Shown: positions 37,571 to 46,347, numbered from the stretch's first letter. The stretch is DNA of 64,000 nucleotides from Anaerococcus sp. AGMB09787 (GCF_022808955.1 NZ_JAKZEY010000012.1:101033-165032); one strand, 5' to 3'. Program-made: numbers and translations. Notes: generated by a model not told the origin, from the sequence alone.

Positions 37571-37598
37571 TTTAGCGGGGCTTAAGGGCCCTGCTAAA
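37571..37598 (+). terminator. Intergenic stem-loop between binding protein and permease (attenuating/stabilising hairpin)
   Basis: TTTAGC-G-GGGC pairs with GCCC-T-GCTAAA (11 pairs including one G-U) over a six-base loop, without a T tract of any length. This fits a partial terminator or mRNA-protecting stem in a transporter operon rather than a full stop. Confidence 0.65.
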
Positions 37599-37618
37599 TT
37601 TAAAGATTGGAGACCTTA

Positions 37619-38512
37619 ATGAAAAACAGTAAAGAAAAGAAAAGATTTATAATATTAGGATTACTTCCAACTTTTCTTTTGTATATAATTTTCGAAATTT
37701 ATCCAACTATAAACGTATTTAAGGATTCTCTTTACAAGACCGGTGGACTTTCTGGAAATAAGACTTTTGTCGGACTTGATAACTTCAAGATTTTATTTAA
37801 AGATCCCAACTTTGTAAAGGCCTTCCAAAATACAATTTTCTTAATAGTTGTGGTTACCATATTTACCATATTTAGTGCTATCATATTTGCATCTGTTTTA
37901 ACTAGGGAGAATTTTGCTGGAAGAAATATTTTTAGGATTATCCTTTATATCCCTAATATTTTATCTATAGCAGTAATAGCTTCCATATCAGCTGCAGTTT
38001 TTGGTATGGACCAAGGTTTGATTAATGGATTTTTGAGACTGTTTAATCCTGATTCCTATCAAAATATTCCATTTTTGGGTGATAGAAATTTAGTAATGTA
38101 TTCGATAGCCTTTGCTATGGTTTGGCAAGCTATAGGTTATTATATGGTAATGTATATGTCAACAATGAGCCAAATTCCTGAGCAATTATATGAGGCAGCT
38201 AATCTAGATGGTGCTGGCAAGGTAAGACAATTTTTTGATATAACCCTTCCACTAACATGGCAAACTATCAGAACTACATTAACATTTTATATAATCTCAA
38301 ATATTAATATAGCCTTCCAATTGATTAAGGCCCTAACAGGTGGTGGACCTGATGGAGCATCATTAACTCTACTAAACTACCAATACGACCAAGCTTATAC
38401 AAACTCAGCCTTTGGTTATGGATTGGCTATAGGTGTAGTAGTATTCTTGTTCTCCTTTGTTCTTGCAGCTATTGTTCACAAGACCACTAAGAGAGATGTA
38501 GTACAATACTAG
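37619..38512 (+). CDS. Sugar ABC transporter permease (MalF type)
   Basis: Inner-membrane permease, 297 residues. The ATG at 37619 follows TTGGAG (37607-37612); an in-frame TTG at 37607 would place the start inside that ribosome binding site. Six predicted helices; the first covers about residues 9-30 (FIILGLLPTFLLYIIFEIYP). The EAA loop that contacts the ATPase reads EAANLDGAGKVRQFFDITLPL. It pairs with the following MalG-type permease and probably with the MsmX-type ATPase encoded at 41764. Confidence 0.93.
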   Translation: MKNSKEKKRFIILGLLPTFLLYIIFEIYPTINVFKDSLYKTGGLSGNKTFVGLDNFKILFKDPNFVKAFQNTIFLIVVVTIFTIFSAIIFASVLTRENFAGRNIFRIILYIPNILSIAVIASISAAVFGMDQGLINGFLRLFNPDSYQNIPFLGDRNLVMYSIAFAMVWQAIGYYMVMYMSTMSQIPEQLYEAANLDGAGKVRQFFDITLPLTWQTIRTTLTFYIISNINIAFQLIKALTGGGPDGASLTLLNYQYDQAYTNSAFGYGLAIGVVVFLFSFVLAAIVHKTTKRDVVQY

Positions 38513-38520
38513 GAGTTAAT

Positions 38521-39405
38521 ATGAAAACAAATGATAAATTATTTAAAGTATTTATATTTATATGTTTGTTGCTGATAGCTTTGTCAATTATAGTACCAGT
38601 TGGCTGGGTATTTATAGCATCACTTAAGACAAACTCTGAATTTTATGCAAATCCTTGGGCTTTACCAAAAAGTTTTTATTTTGAGAACTTTGTAGATGCA
38701 TGGCAAAGTGCTAACATGGGGGACTATTTCCTAAACTCTGTTATAGTAACAGCCCTAGCCTTGATAATCCTACTTGCTATAGCGCTACCTTGTGCTTATA
38801 TTCTAGCTAGGATGGAATTTAAGGGTAAAAAGTTTGCTACAGCCTTTATGAATGCTGGCTTATTTATAAACCTATCTTACATCGTAATTCCGATATTTAT
38901 TATGCTAAGAGATGGTAACAAGCTTTTAAATAATACTTTTTTAGCAAATATTTTTGGTAATGGATTTTTGATGAATAACAGGCTAGTTCTAGCTATTATA
39001 TATGCTTCAACAGCGGTACCTTTTACAGTGTATCTCTTAAGTAACTTTTTCTCATCAATATCTAAGTCCTATGAAGAAGCAGCTTATATAGATGGAGCAT
39101 CTTATTTTAGAACTATGATAGATATAATTATTCCTATGGCAAAACCTGCTGTAATTACAGTTATTTTATTTAACTTCTTGTCCTTCTGGAATGAATATAT
39201 CTTAGCTTTGACAATAATGACAGACTCATCTATGAAAACACTACCCGTAGGTTTAATCAACCTCCAACAAGCTGCTAGAGGTGCTGCAAACTACGGTAGA
39301 CTTTATTCTGGTCTTGTACTTGTTATGTTGCCAACTTTAATTATGTACATTTTGGTACAAAAACAACTAACTGAAGGAATGATGGTAGGAGGAGATAAAG
39401 GTTAA
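38521..39405 (+). CDS. Sugar ABC transporter permease (MalG type)
   Basis: 294-residue permease, partner of the preceding gene. The first helix is at about 8-32 (VFIFICLLLIALSIIVPVGWVF), with the typical MalG segment ASLKTNSEFYANPW and YFENFVDAW. The EAA loop is EAAYIDGASYFRTMIDIIIPM. AGGAGTTAAT precedes the ATG. Its stop shares one base with the GH112 gene start (TAATG), so transporter and enzyme are translationally coupled. Confidence 0.94.
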   Translation: MKTNDKLFKVFIFICLLLIALSIIVPVGWVFIASLKTNSEFYANPWALPKSFYFENFVDAWQSANMGDYFLNSVIVTALALIILLAIALPCAYILARMEFKGKKFATAFMNAGLFINLSYIVIPIFIMLRDGNKLLNNTFLANIFGNGFLMNNRLVLAIIYASTAVPFTVYLLSNFFSSISKSYEEAAYIDGASYFRTMIDIIIPMAKPAVITVILFNFLSFWNEYILALTIMTDSSMKTLPVGLINLQQAARGAANYGRLYSGLVLVMLPTLIMYILVQKQLTEGMMVGGDKG

Positions 39406-41564
39406 TGATGGATAAAAAAAGAGGAAGATTAACTCTTCCAAGTGAAGAGAATTTTTATGATGAAACGCTAGAAATGCTTGATAAGCTTGGAGCTGATGCT
39501 ATCAGAGATAGTGATGGTACCAAGTTATCTGAGGATATTAAAGATATAGAAGATGTTGACATATATACAACATTTTTCACAGCTAGGGATTTAAATGAAT
39601 TTGCTGAAGGTAATAAGTTTGAATGGTCAAGATACTATCTTCTAAGTGATTTTACTACTGCTACAAGTGAAGAAACTGAAATAAGTTTTATGGAAAAGTA
39701 TTATAGTGAGCAAATAGAACCTGACTATGATCATGATCCAAAAGAGTGGTGGGAAGTAATAGATAGGACTACTGGAGAAGTGGTGGCCAATGACTTATGG
39801 CAAGTAGATAGGCAAAATAATATAGCGACTATAAAGACTATTCCCTTCCATGTCTACACTGTAACCTTCTTAGCTTATGGAAAATGGGACCCAGTTCAAA
39901 TGTATAACTACATTACAAACGACTGGAAAAACAAAGAACACCATATCCCAATAGATGTTAGATTTGATAAGTCTTCTACTTATATGGAAGAGAGACTAGA
40001 AAAATGGTTACAAGAAAATCCTAAGACAGATGTTGTAAGATTTACTACATTTTTCTATCAATTCTCCCTAGTCTTTAATGAAAAGGCCCTAGAAAAATAC
40101 GTAGATTGGTTTGGTTACACAAATTCTATATCTCCTGAAACTATGATAGCTTTCGAAAAGGAATACAGATATAAGCTAAGACCTGAAGATATAGTGGATG
40201 AAGGTTATTATAATTCAACCTTTAGGATCCCATCTAAGGCATACCTAGACTACATTGATTTTACTCAAAAATATGTAACTCAAAAGGCCAAGAGACTTGT
40301 TGATCTTGTTCATAAATATAACAAAAAGGCCTTGATGTTTTTAGGTGATCACTGGATTGGAACTGAGCCTTATGGTAAGTACTTTAAGGATATAGGTCTT
40401 GATGGAGTAGTAGGAAGCGTTGGTGATGGAGTAACCTTGAGGCTAATAGCTGATATAGATGTAGGATTTACTGAAGGTAGATTCTTACCTTACTTCTTCC
40501 CAGATGTCTTTTACGAAGGAAATGATCCAACAATCGAAGCAAAGGATAATTGGGCGAAGGCAAGACGTGCCTTAGTAAGAAAGCCATTAGATAGAATAGG
40601 CTACGGTGGATACCTATCACTTGCCTACAAGTTCCCTGACTTCATCGAATATATTAGTAAGGTTGCTGATGAATATAGGGAAATCTATGACACAGTTAAA
40701 GAAGATAAACCTTATACTAAGGCCAATGTTGCTATATTAAATAGCTGGGGCAAGATTCGTACATGGGGACCATATATAGTAGCCCATGGTAAGTGGTATA
40801 AGCTATGCTATTCATATATAGGTATTACAGAAGCCCTATCAGGTATTGATGTCGATGTTAGATTCATTAATTTCGATGACATTAAGGATGGAGTTCCAGA
40901 AGATATTGATGTAATCATCAATGCTGGAGATGCTTATACAGCCTTTTCTGGAGGAGATGCATTCTTAGACCCAGATGTAGTAAGTAGCTTAAGAAAGTTT
41001 GTCTACAATGGTGGAGGATTTATAGGTGTTGGAGAGCCTAGTGCAATAGATAAGAACGGTAGATTCTTCCAATTAGCAGATGTAATGGGAATAGATGTTG
41101 AAAGAGGTTTCTCTCAATCAACGGATAAGTATTTCACAGACACTACTGACAAGCATTTTATAACTGAAGATTTGAATAGTGAACTTGAACTAGGGGAAAA
41201 TAAACCAAATGTTTATGCTATATCTGAAGATACTCAGATATTAGAATATAGTAATCATGAAGTCCATATGGCAGCAAATGACTTCGGTAAGGGTAGGTCT
41301 TTCTATATAACAGGTCTTCCATATTCAGCCCAAAACACCCGTTTACTTGAAAGAGCAATCTTATATGTTAGCCACAAAGAAGATGAATTAAAGAAGTATT
41401 TTGCAGAAGATTACAACCTAGAAGTTGCAGCTTTCCCTAACTTGGGAAAATATTGTGTATTAAATAATTCGAATAAAAAAATCACTTCCAATATTTATGA
41501 CAAGGACGGCAATAGCAAAGAGATTACTATAGAACCTAGTGATTTGATTTGGATCGAGGAGTAG
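39405..41564 (+). CDS. GH112 galacto-N-biose/lacto-N-biose phosphorylase
   Basis: 1,3-beta-galactosyl-N-acetylhexosamine phosphorylase, 719 residues: splits Gal-beta-1,3-GalNAc (mucin core 1) or Gal-beta-1,3-GlcNAc (milk type I) with phosphate to alpha-Gal-1-P plus the free HexNAc. Recognised from the GH112 motifs GRLTLPSE at the N-terminus, FYQFSLVF, and MFLGDHWIGTEPYGKYF, where Asp315 corresponds to the catalytic acid of the bifidobacterial LnpA. Also WGKIRTWGPYIVAH and GGGFIGVGEPS (glutamine-amidotransferase-like domain). No signal peptide, so it acts in the cytoplasm on imported disaccharide. Preference for mucin or milk disaccharide cannot be told from sequence alone. Confidence 0.93.
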   Translation: MMDKKRGRLTLPSEENFYDETLEMLDKLGADAIRDSDGTKLSEDIKDIEDVDIYTTFFTARDLNEFAEGNKFEWSRYYLLSDFTTATSEETEISFMEKYYSEQIEPDYDHDPKEWWEVIDRTTGEVVANDLWQVDRQNNIATIKTIPFHVYTVTFLAYGKWDPVQMYNYITNDWKNKEHHIPIDVRFDKSSTYMEERLEKWLQENPKTDVVRFTTFFYQFSLVFNEKALEKYVDWFGYTNSISPETMIAFEKEYRYKLRPEDIVDEGYYNSTFRIPSKAYLDYIDFTQKYVTQKAKRLVDLVHKYNKKALMFLGDHWIGTEPYGKYFKDIGLDGVVGSVGDGVTLRLIADIDVGFTEGRFLPYFFPDVFYEGNDPTIEAKDNWAKARRALVRKPLDRIGYGGYLSLAYKFPDFIEYISKVADEYREIYDTVKEDKPYTKANVAILNSWGKIRTWGPYIVAHGKWYKLCYSYIGITEALSGIDVDVRFINFDDIKDGVPEDIDVIINAGDAYTAFSGGDAFLDPDVVSSLRKFVYNGGGFIGVGEPSAIDKNGRFFQLADVMGIDVERGFSQSTDKYFTDTTDKHFITEDLNSELELGENKPNVYAISEDTQILEYSNHEVHMAANDFGKGRSFYITGLPYSAQNTRLLERAILYVSHKEDELKKYFAEDYNLEVAAFPNLGKYCVLNNSNKKITSNIYDKDGNSKEITIEPSDLIWIEE

Positions 41565-41565
41565 T

Positions 41566-41745
41566 ATGGATTATTATAAAAAACAAAAAACTCAAACCTT
41601 CGGAATGGTTCTACTATTTGTAATTGGAACTATCCTCCAATTTGTTGGCCACAATGGCGAAGGTTACAAATATTTATTTATTCAAATGATTTCACTTGTT
41701 ATACTACTTTTAGTCTTGTTTTTATATAACAAGAAACACAGTTAA
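41566..41745 (+). CDS. Small two-helix membrane protein, unknown function
   Basis: A 59-residue frame beginning MDYYKKQKTQTFGMVLLF, with GGAG seven bases before its ATG and a start one base after the GH112 stop. Two hydrophobic stretches (about 13-28 and 38-54) are separated by a polar loop containing GHNGEGYK. The ends are basic (YKKQK and YNKKHS). It sits inside the operon between GH112 and the ABC ATPase, so it is probably translated and membrane-located. I do not recognise the family; a role as an accessory of the transporter is possible but unproven. Confidence 0.7.
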   Translation: MDYYKKQKTQTFGMVLLFVIGTILQFVGHNGEGYKYLFIQMISLVILLLVLFLYNKKHS

Positions 41746-41763
41746 AAGGAAAAGATGGTTTAA

Positions 41764-42876
41764 ATGGCAGATTTAAGTTTAAAAAATATTTATAAAATTT
41801 ACGAAAATGGATTTGAAGCTGTAAAAGACTTCAACTTAGAAATTAAGGATAAGGAATTTATAGTATTTGTAGGACCTTCAGGTTGTGGTAAATCAACAAC
41901 CCTAAGAATGGTAGCAGGTCTTGAAGATATTTCTAAGGGAGATCTTTACATTGATGGCAAGAGAGTAAACGATGTTGAGGCAAAAAATAGGGATATAGCT
42001 ATGGTTTTCCAAAACTATGCTCTTTATCCTCAAATGACAGTTAAGGAAAATATGTCCTATGCCCTAAAGCTTGCAAAAACTCCAAAAGATGAGATAGACA
42101 GAAAAGTTGCAGATGCAGCAAAAATACTCGGTCTTGAACAACTTCTAGATAGAAAACCAAAAGAACTATCAGGTGGACAAAGGCAAAGGGTTGCCCTAGG
42201 TCGTGCTATAGTTAGAAATCCTAAGGTATTCTTGATGGATGAGCCTTTAAGTAACTTGGATGCTAAACTTAGGGTTCAAACTAGATCTGAGATTGCAAAA
42301 CTTCACGATAGGTTACAAACTACCTTTATCTATGTAACCCACGATCAAACAGAAGCTATGACAATGGCTGATAGAATAGTTATAATGAACCAAGGAGTTA
42401 TCCAACAAGTAGATACTCCTACAGAATTATATAGACATCCTAGCAACCTTTTCGTAGCAGGCTTTATAGGTTCTCCACAAATGAACTTTATAATTTCTGT
42501 TGTAAGCAAGGAAAATGACAAGTACTATGTTTATAATGATTCCTTTAAGTGGGAAATTTCTCAAGAGGAAGGAAGAAAGCTTGAAGAAAAATCATATATA
42601 GGTAAACAAATTATTGTAGGTATTAGACCAGAACATATTAACTCAACCAGCCAAGATGGAAGGCTACCAGTTAGTGGTAATGTCTACTTCACAGAATTAC
42701 TTGGTAGTGAACAATATGTTTATCTAAACTTTGGTAAGGAAAAACTTATAGCGAAACTTACAAACGAAGATTTTGTAGGTAGAAATGAAAATATAACCCT
42801 ATATATTGATCCTACTAAACTTCATTATTTCGATATAGAAAGTGAAGTAAATATCTTGAATGAAAAGACAAACTAG
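41764..42876 (+). CDS. Sugar ABC transporter ATPase (MsmX/UgpC family)
   Basis: 370-residue ATPase that energises CUT1 sugar importers. Walker [10 protein letters not shown] (37-45), Q-loop [16 protein letters not shown], signature [15 protein letters not shown], Walker [17 protein letters not shown], and H-loop [14 protein letters not shown]. The C-terminal TOBE/OB domain (from about 235) includes GIRPEHI. MsmX-type ATPases often serve several transporters; this one lies in the same operon as two permeases and a binding protein, so it is at least their partner. Confidence 0.95.
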   Translation: MADLSLKNIYKIYENGFEAVKDFNLEIKDKEFIVFVGPSGCGKSTTLRMVAGLEDISKGDLYIDGKRVNDVEAKNRDIAMVFQNYALYPQMTVKENMSYALKLAKTPKDEIDRKVADAAKILGLEQLLDRKPKELSGGQRQRVALGRAIVRNPKVFLMDEPLSNLDAKLRVQTRSEIAKLHDRLQTTFIYVTHDQTEAMTMADRIVIMNQGVIQQVDTPTELYRHPSNLFVAGFIGSPQMNFIISVVSKENDKYYVYNDSFKWEISQEEGRKLEEKSYIGKQIIVGIRPEHINSTSQDGRLPVSGNVYFTELLGSEQYVYLNFGKEKLIAKLTNEDFVGRNENITLYIDPTKLHYFDIESEVNILNEKTN

Positions 42877-42888
42877 AAGAGGTCTTAA

Positions 42889-43908
42889 ATGAAAAATATT
42901 TTAATAACAGGAGGAGCTGGATTTATTGGAAGCCATGTAGCTTTGGAACTATTAGATTCAGGTTATAATGTTATAGTTTATGATAACTTAAGTAATTCAT
43001 CAGAAGAATCACTAAAAAGAGTTGAAGAACTTACCGGACTTTCAATAAGTTTCTATAAGGGTGATATCCTTGATACTAATCATGTCAAAGAAGTCCTAGA
43101 GAAGGAAAAAATCGAAGCTGTTATTCACTGTGCTGCCCTAAAGGCGGTTGGTGAATCTGTTAAAAAACCACTACTTTACTACCATAACAATATTACAGGT
43201 ACACTTTCCTTATTGAGTGCAATGGAAGAAGTCGGTGTAAAAAACATAATATTCTCATCATCTGCAACAGTCTATGGAGATCCAGAAACTGTTCCTATCA
43301 CAGAAGATTTTCCTAAAGGGGCACCAACTAACCCTTACGGATGGACTAAGTCAATGATGGAGCAAATTATGACAGACCTCCATACAGCTGATCCAAATTG
43401 GAAGGTAATTCTACTAAGGTACTTTAACCCAATAGGAGCCCATAAGAGTGGTAGAATAGGTGAAGACCCTAAAGGAATTCCAAACAACCTCTTGCCTTAT
43501 GTAACCCAAGTAGCAATTGGCAAACTTCCTTACCTCCATGTATATGGAGATGACTATGATACCCACGATGGTACAGGTGTAAGGGACTACATCCACGTAG
43601 TTGACCTTGCTAAGGGACATGTTAAGGCAATAGATAATCTAGATAAGCTAACAGGTGTAGAGATATTTAACCTTGCAACAGGACATGGATATTCTGTCCT
43701 TGATATTGTTAAAACCTTCGAGAAGGTAAACGGAGTAAAAATCGAATACAAAATTGAAGGAAGACGTGAGGGAGATATAGACGAAACCTACGCAGATGCA
43801 AGCAAGGCAGAAAAAGTTCTAGGATGGATCTGTGATAATGGTCTTGAAGAAATGCTAGAAGATTCTTGGAGATGGCAAAAGAATAACCCAAACGGTTATG
43901 AAGAATAA
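42889..43908 (+). CDS. galE: UDP-glucose 4-epimerase
   Basis: NAD-dependent short-chain epimerase, 339 residues. The Rossmann loop is GGAGFIGSHVALEL (8-21), with the S-S-A-T-V-Y-G segment and catalytic Tyr150 and Lys154 in NPYGWTKSM. Further: LRYFNPIGAHKSGRIGEDP and VRDYIHVVDLA, typical of GalE. In this operon it would convert UDP-Gal to UDP-Glc, and possibly UDP-GalNAc to UDP-GlcNAc, after GH112 phosphorolysis. Last gene of the run; a perfect 12-bp terminator follows. Confidence 0.96.
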   Translation: MKNILITGGAGFIGSHVALELLDSGYNVIVYDNLSNSSEESLKRVEELTGLSISFYKGDILDTNHVKEVLEKEKIEAVIHCAALKAVGESVKKPLLYYHNNITGTLSLLSAMEEVGVKNIIFSSSATVYGDPETVPITEDFPKGAPTNPYGWTKSMMEQIMTDLHTADPNWKVILLRYFNPIGAHKSGRIGEDPKGIPNNLLPYVTQVAIGKLPYLHVYGDDYDTHDGTGVRDYIHVVDLAKGHVKAIDNLDKLTGVEIFNLATGHGYSVLDIVKTFEKVNGVKIEYKIEGRREGDIDETYADASKAEKVLGWICDNGLEEMLEDSWRWQKNNPNGYEE

Positions 43909-43912
43909 ATTT

Positions 43913-43942
43913 AATCGATCCCTATATTAGGGGTCGATTTTT
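43913..43942 (+). terminator. Strong terminator closing the galacto-N-biose operon
   Basis: AATCGATCCCTA pairs with TAGGGGTCGATT (12 pairs, one G-U) over a three-base loop, followed by TTT. Confidence 0.92.
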
Positions 43943-44050
43943 GGTTTATGAAATTTATAACTTTACCAAGTAAATAATTATTATAAAATGAATATCTATC
44001 AAAACTTTTAAGTTAATATATTTTTTTACGTTTATATTAATCTAATTTTG

Positions 44051-44059
44051 TGGTATAAT
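44051..44059 (+). promoter_or_regulatory. Extended -10 promoter for rny
   Basis: TGGTATAAT (44051-44059), a consensus -10 with TG extension; the best -35 at a 17-base spacing is the weak TTTATA (44031-44036). It lies 36 bases before the RNase Y start. Confidence 0.6.
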
Positions 44060-44094
44060 ATAAGAGGAATATAATTCCGCTAGGAGGTGAATAG

Positions 44095-45645
44095 ATGTTT
44101 AATGGTATCAACCCAATTGTCATTCTAATAACTGTCGCCTTCGTATTGCTAGCCTTTTATCTTGGATACCTATATAGAAAAAATATAGGGGAATCTAAAA
44201 TAAGTTCTGCTGAAGAACTCAGTAGGAAGATATTAGAAGATGCTAATAAAGAAGCTGATTCCTTAAGGAATGAAACTCTTCTTGAAGCTAAGGCTGAAAT
44301 CTCTAAATTAAAAAGTGAAAACGAAAAACAATTTCAACAAATTCGTTCAGAACTTAATATAAGAGAAAGCCACCTTCTAAAAAAAGAAGAAAGTCTAGAC
44401 AATAGATCTTTGTTAATTGACAAAAAATCTGATCAAATCTCTAGTGATCAGAAAAAGTTAAAACAAAAAGAAGACAGAATTGACAAACTTATTGAAGAAC
44501 AACAATTGGAGCTACAAAACATCGCTGGACTCACCAACCAAGAAGCTAAAGAAATAATTCTTAAAAATGTAAAAAATGATACGATTCACGAATCAGCTAG
44601 ACTTATAAAGGAAGCTGAAGAAAAAGTAAGATCTGAAAGCAAGAAAATCGCCAGAGATATTCTTGCAACAACTATTCAAAGGTACGCTGCAGATGCAGTT
44701 GCTGAGAATACAGTTTCAGTTATTTCTCTACCCAACGATGAAATGAAGGGTAGAATTATAGGACGTGAAGGAAGAAATATCAGAGCCTTTGAGCAAGCTT
44801 CAGGAGTAGACCTAATCATAGACGATACCCCAGAAGCGGTAGTTATTTCATCCTTTGACCCAGTTAGACGTGAAGTAGCCAAGGTTGCATTAGAAAGCTT
44901 GATCCAAGATGGTAGAATTAATCCATCAAGGATTGAAGAAATGATTACCAAGGCTGAAGATGAAGTTGAACAAAGAATTATAGAAGATGGACAAGAAGCT
45001 GTAGAAAAGGCCGGTGTTATTAATTTACATCCTCAACTTGTCAAATTAGTTGGTAAGATGAAATTTAGAACTTCATACGGCCAAAATATCCTAAAGCATT
45101 CTGTTGAAGTTGCCAACCTATCAGGCATGCTTGCCGAAGAAATCGGAGCTAATGCTCAGATAGCAAGGCGTGGAGGACTCCTTCACGATATAGGTAAGGC
45201 GATAGATAGGGAACAAGAAGGAACCCACGTAAGTTTAGGTGTAGAAGCCGCCACTAAGTATGGAGAGAATAAATACGTAATAAATGCTATTGAATCTCAC
45301 CATGGTGACGTAGAACCTAACTGTGTAGAATCTATCTTAGTTCAAACAGCTGATGCTATATCTGCAGCTAGACCAGGCGCTAGAAGAGAAAGCTTGGAAA
45401 AATACGTTAAGAGACTTGAAAATCTTGAGGGAATCGCAAATTCGTTTGATGGCATCGAAAAATCATTTGCCCTCCAAGCAGGTAGAGAACTCAGAATTAT
45501 GGTTAAACCTGATAGAATTTCAGATGATGAGATGGTTGTAATTGCTAGAGAAATTGCACAAAAGATTGAAAGTGAATTAGAATACCCGGGAGAAATAAAA
45601 GTCAACGTTTTAAGAGAGTCAAAAGCGATAGAGTTTGCTAAATAA
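44095..45645 (+). CDS. rny: Ribonuclease Y
   Basis: Membrane-anchored endoribonuclease that initiates mRNA decay. 516 residues. A single N-terminal helix (about 8-27, IVILITVAFVLLAFYLGYLY) is followed by a long charged coiled coil (30-190). A KH domain follows (ISLPNDEMKGRIIGREGRNIRAFEQASGV in two parts), then an HD domain with RRGGLLHDIGKAIDRE and ESHHGDVEP. AGGAGGTG precedes the ATG. It has its own promoter and a hairpin after the stop, so it is probably monocistronic. Confidence 0.97.
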   Translation: MFNGINPIVILITVAFVLLAFYLGYLYRKNIGESKISSAEELSRKILEDANKEADSLRNETLLEAKAEISKLKSENEKQFQQIRSELNIRESHLLKKEESLDNRSLLIDKKSDQISSDQKKLKQKEDRIDKLIEEQQLELQNIAGLTNQEAKEIILKNVKNDTIHESARLIKEAEEKVRSESKKIARDILATTIQRYAADAVAENTVSVISLPNDEMKGRIIGREGRNIRAFEQASGVDLIIDDTPEAVVISSFDPVRREVAKVALESLIQDGRINPSRIEEMITKAEDEVEQRIIEDGQEAVEKAGVINLHPQLVKLVGKMKFRTSYGQNILKHSVEVANLSGMLAEEIGANAQIARRGGLLHDIGKAIDREQEGTHVSLGVEAATKYGENKYVINAIESHHGDVEPNCVESILVQTADAISAARPGARRESLEKYVKRLENLEGIANSFDGIEKSFALQAGRELRIMVKPDRISDDEMVVIAREIAQKIESELEYPGEIKVNVLRESKAIEFAK

Positions 45646-45658
45646 TTAAATGTTAAAC

Positions 45659-45680
45659 TAGGCTGCCTAAGGGCGGCCTA
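45659..45680 (+). terminator. Hairpin after rny
   Basis: TAGGCTGCC pairs with GGCGGCCTA (9 pairs, one G-U) over a four-base TAAG loop. No T tract follows, so termination may be partial. Confidence 0.65.
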
Positions 45681-45726
45681 TTAAAATACTAAAATTTATT
45701 CACGGAATTTAATTGGAGTTTTATAT

Positions 45727-45740
45727 AAAGCTTATATTTT
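45727..45740 (+). repeat. 14-base direct repeat, left copy
   Basis: AAAGCTTATATTTT, identical to the copy at 46286-46299, 559 bases apart (start to start). Confidence 0.6.
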
Positions 45741-45971
45741 ATATCATTATAAATTATACGTAATAAATGATTGATAGACTTTTTTATTAATAGGCTTTAT
45801 TAGATATAGTTAACTCGGATATAAGTTTCGTGGTCAAAAATTTTATGTGTCTATTAATTACCTACCAATAAAATAAATACTAAGAATAAGATCTCAAATT
45901 TTGTACATTTTATACGAAATTAATTATTATTTATGAGAAAACAAATTACAGAATAGTTATATGCGGTGTAT

Positions 45972-46024
45972 AGCGATTTTAATTTTTAAGTATAGACTAG
46001 TACCAAAAAAATTTTAAAACCGCT
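45972..46024. repeat. Imperfect inverted repeat in the rny-recombinase gap
   Basis: AGCGATTTTAA pairs with TTAAAACCGCT (one A-C mismatch), and the pairing continues through T-rich and A-rich segments to a loop of about 17 bases. It could be a small RNA hairpin or chance pairing in AT-rich DNA. Confidence 0.3.
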
Positions 46025-46254
46025 TAGAAAGCAAAATACGAAGGATAAAAATATAATCCTTGCGAAAATAATCTGTTAATAGTGGTTTTATAAAAAAATA
46101 GACTTTGCATTGTTTGAGAATTATAAGAAGGGTAAACTAAGATTTCGGCATAAAAATTATATCCGAATTTAACAGGTGAAGCAAGTATTTTCTATTATCG
46201 CTTTATACCATGTAAATCGTCCGGAGGAGAGATACTTTTACAAATAAATTATTG

Positions 46255-46274
46255 CACAAAATAATAATTTTGTG
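46255..46274. promoter_or_regulatory. Palindrome upstream of the recombinase promoter, candidate operator
   Basis: CACAAAAT-AATA-ATTTTGTG, a perfect 8-bp inverted repeat with a four-base centre, ending eight bases before the -35 box. The geometry fits a dimeric repressor or activator site; no regulator is encoded nearby. Confidence 0.5.
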
Positions 46275-46281
46275 AAATAAT

Positions 46282-46309
46282 TTGAAAAGCTTATATTTTT
46301 TAGTATAAT
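46282..46309 (+). promoter_or_regulatory. Promoter for the tyrosine recombinase gene
   Basis: TTGAAA (46282-46287), a 16-base spacer, then TATAAT (46304-46309). Part of the spacer is the right copy of the 14-base direct repeat. Confidence 0.75.
46286..46299 (+). repeat. 14-base direct repeat, right copy
   Basis: AAAGCTTATATTTT, identical to 45727-45740; here it overlaps the -35 end and spacer of the recombinase promoter. Confidence 0.6.
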
Positions 46310-46347
46310 ATCTATAGAATCAAGGTTAAAGAAAGTTTTGGTAATTT

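Larger units (their letters stand above)
45681..46347. other. AT-rich intergenic region without recognisable genes
   Basis: 667 bases, visibly more AT-rich than the flanking genes. No convincing ORF, tRNA, SRP RNA, tmRNA or 6S RNA pattern was seen. It holds a 14-base direct repeat near its two ends (45727 and 46286), several imperfect hairpins (for example AGCG/CGCT at 45972-46024 and AAGGAT/ATCCTT near 46041), and at its right end a palindrome plus promoter for the recombinase gene. It may be a decayed insertion or hold an unrecognised small RNA. Confidence 0.5.

Noticed and set aside
39405..41564. Beta-galactosidase or other trimer glycosidase
   Set aside because: The GDHWIGTEPYG block and overall length fit GH112 phosphorylases, not GH2, GH35 or GH42 enzymes.
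45961..46017. Short open frame (18 codons) in the rny-recombinase gap
   Set aside because: No ribosome binding site, very short, and embedded in non-coding AT-rich DNA.
45816..46168. Ten-base inverted repeat TCGGATATAA / TTATATCCGA in the rny-recombinase gap, resembling terminal repeats of a small element
   Set aside because: In DNA this AT-rich a single 10-bp inverted match over 350 bases is expected by chance, and no flanking target duplication is seen.
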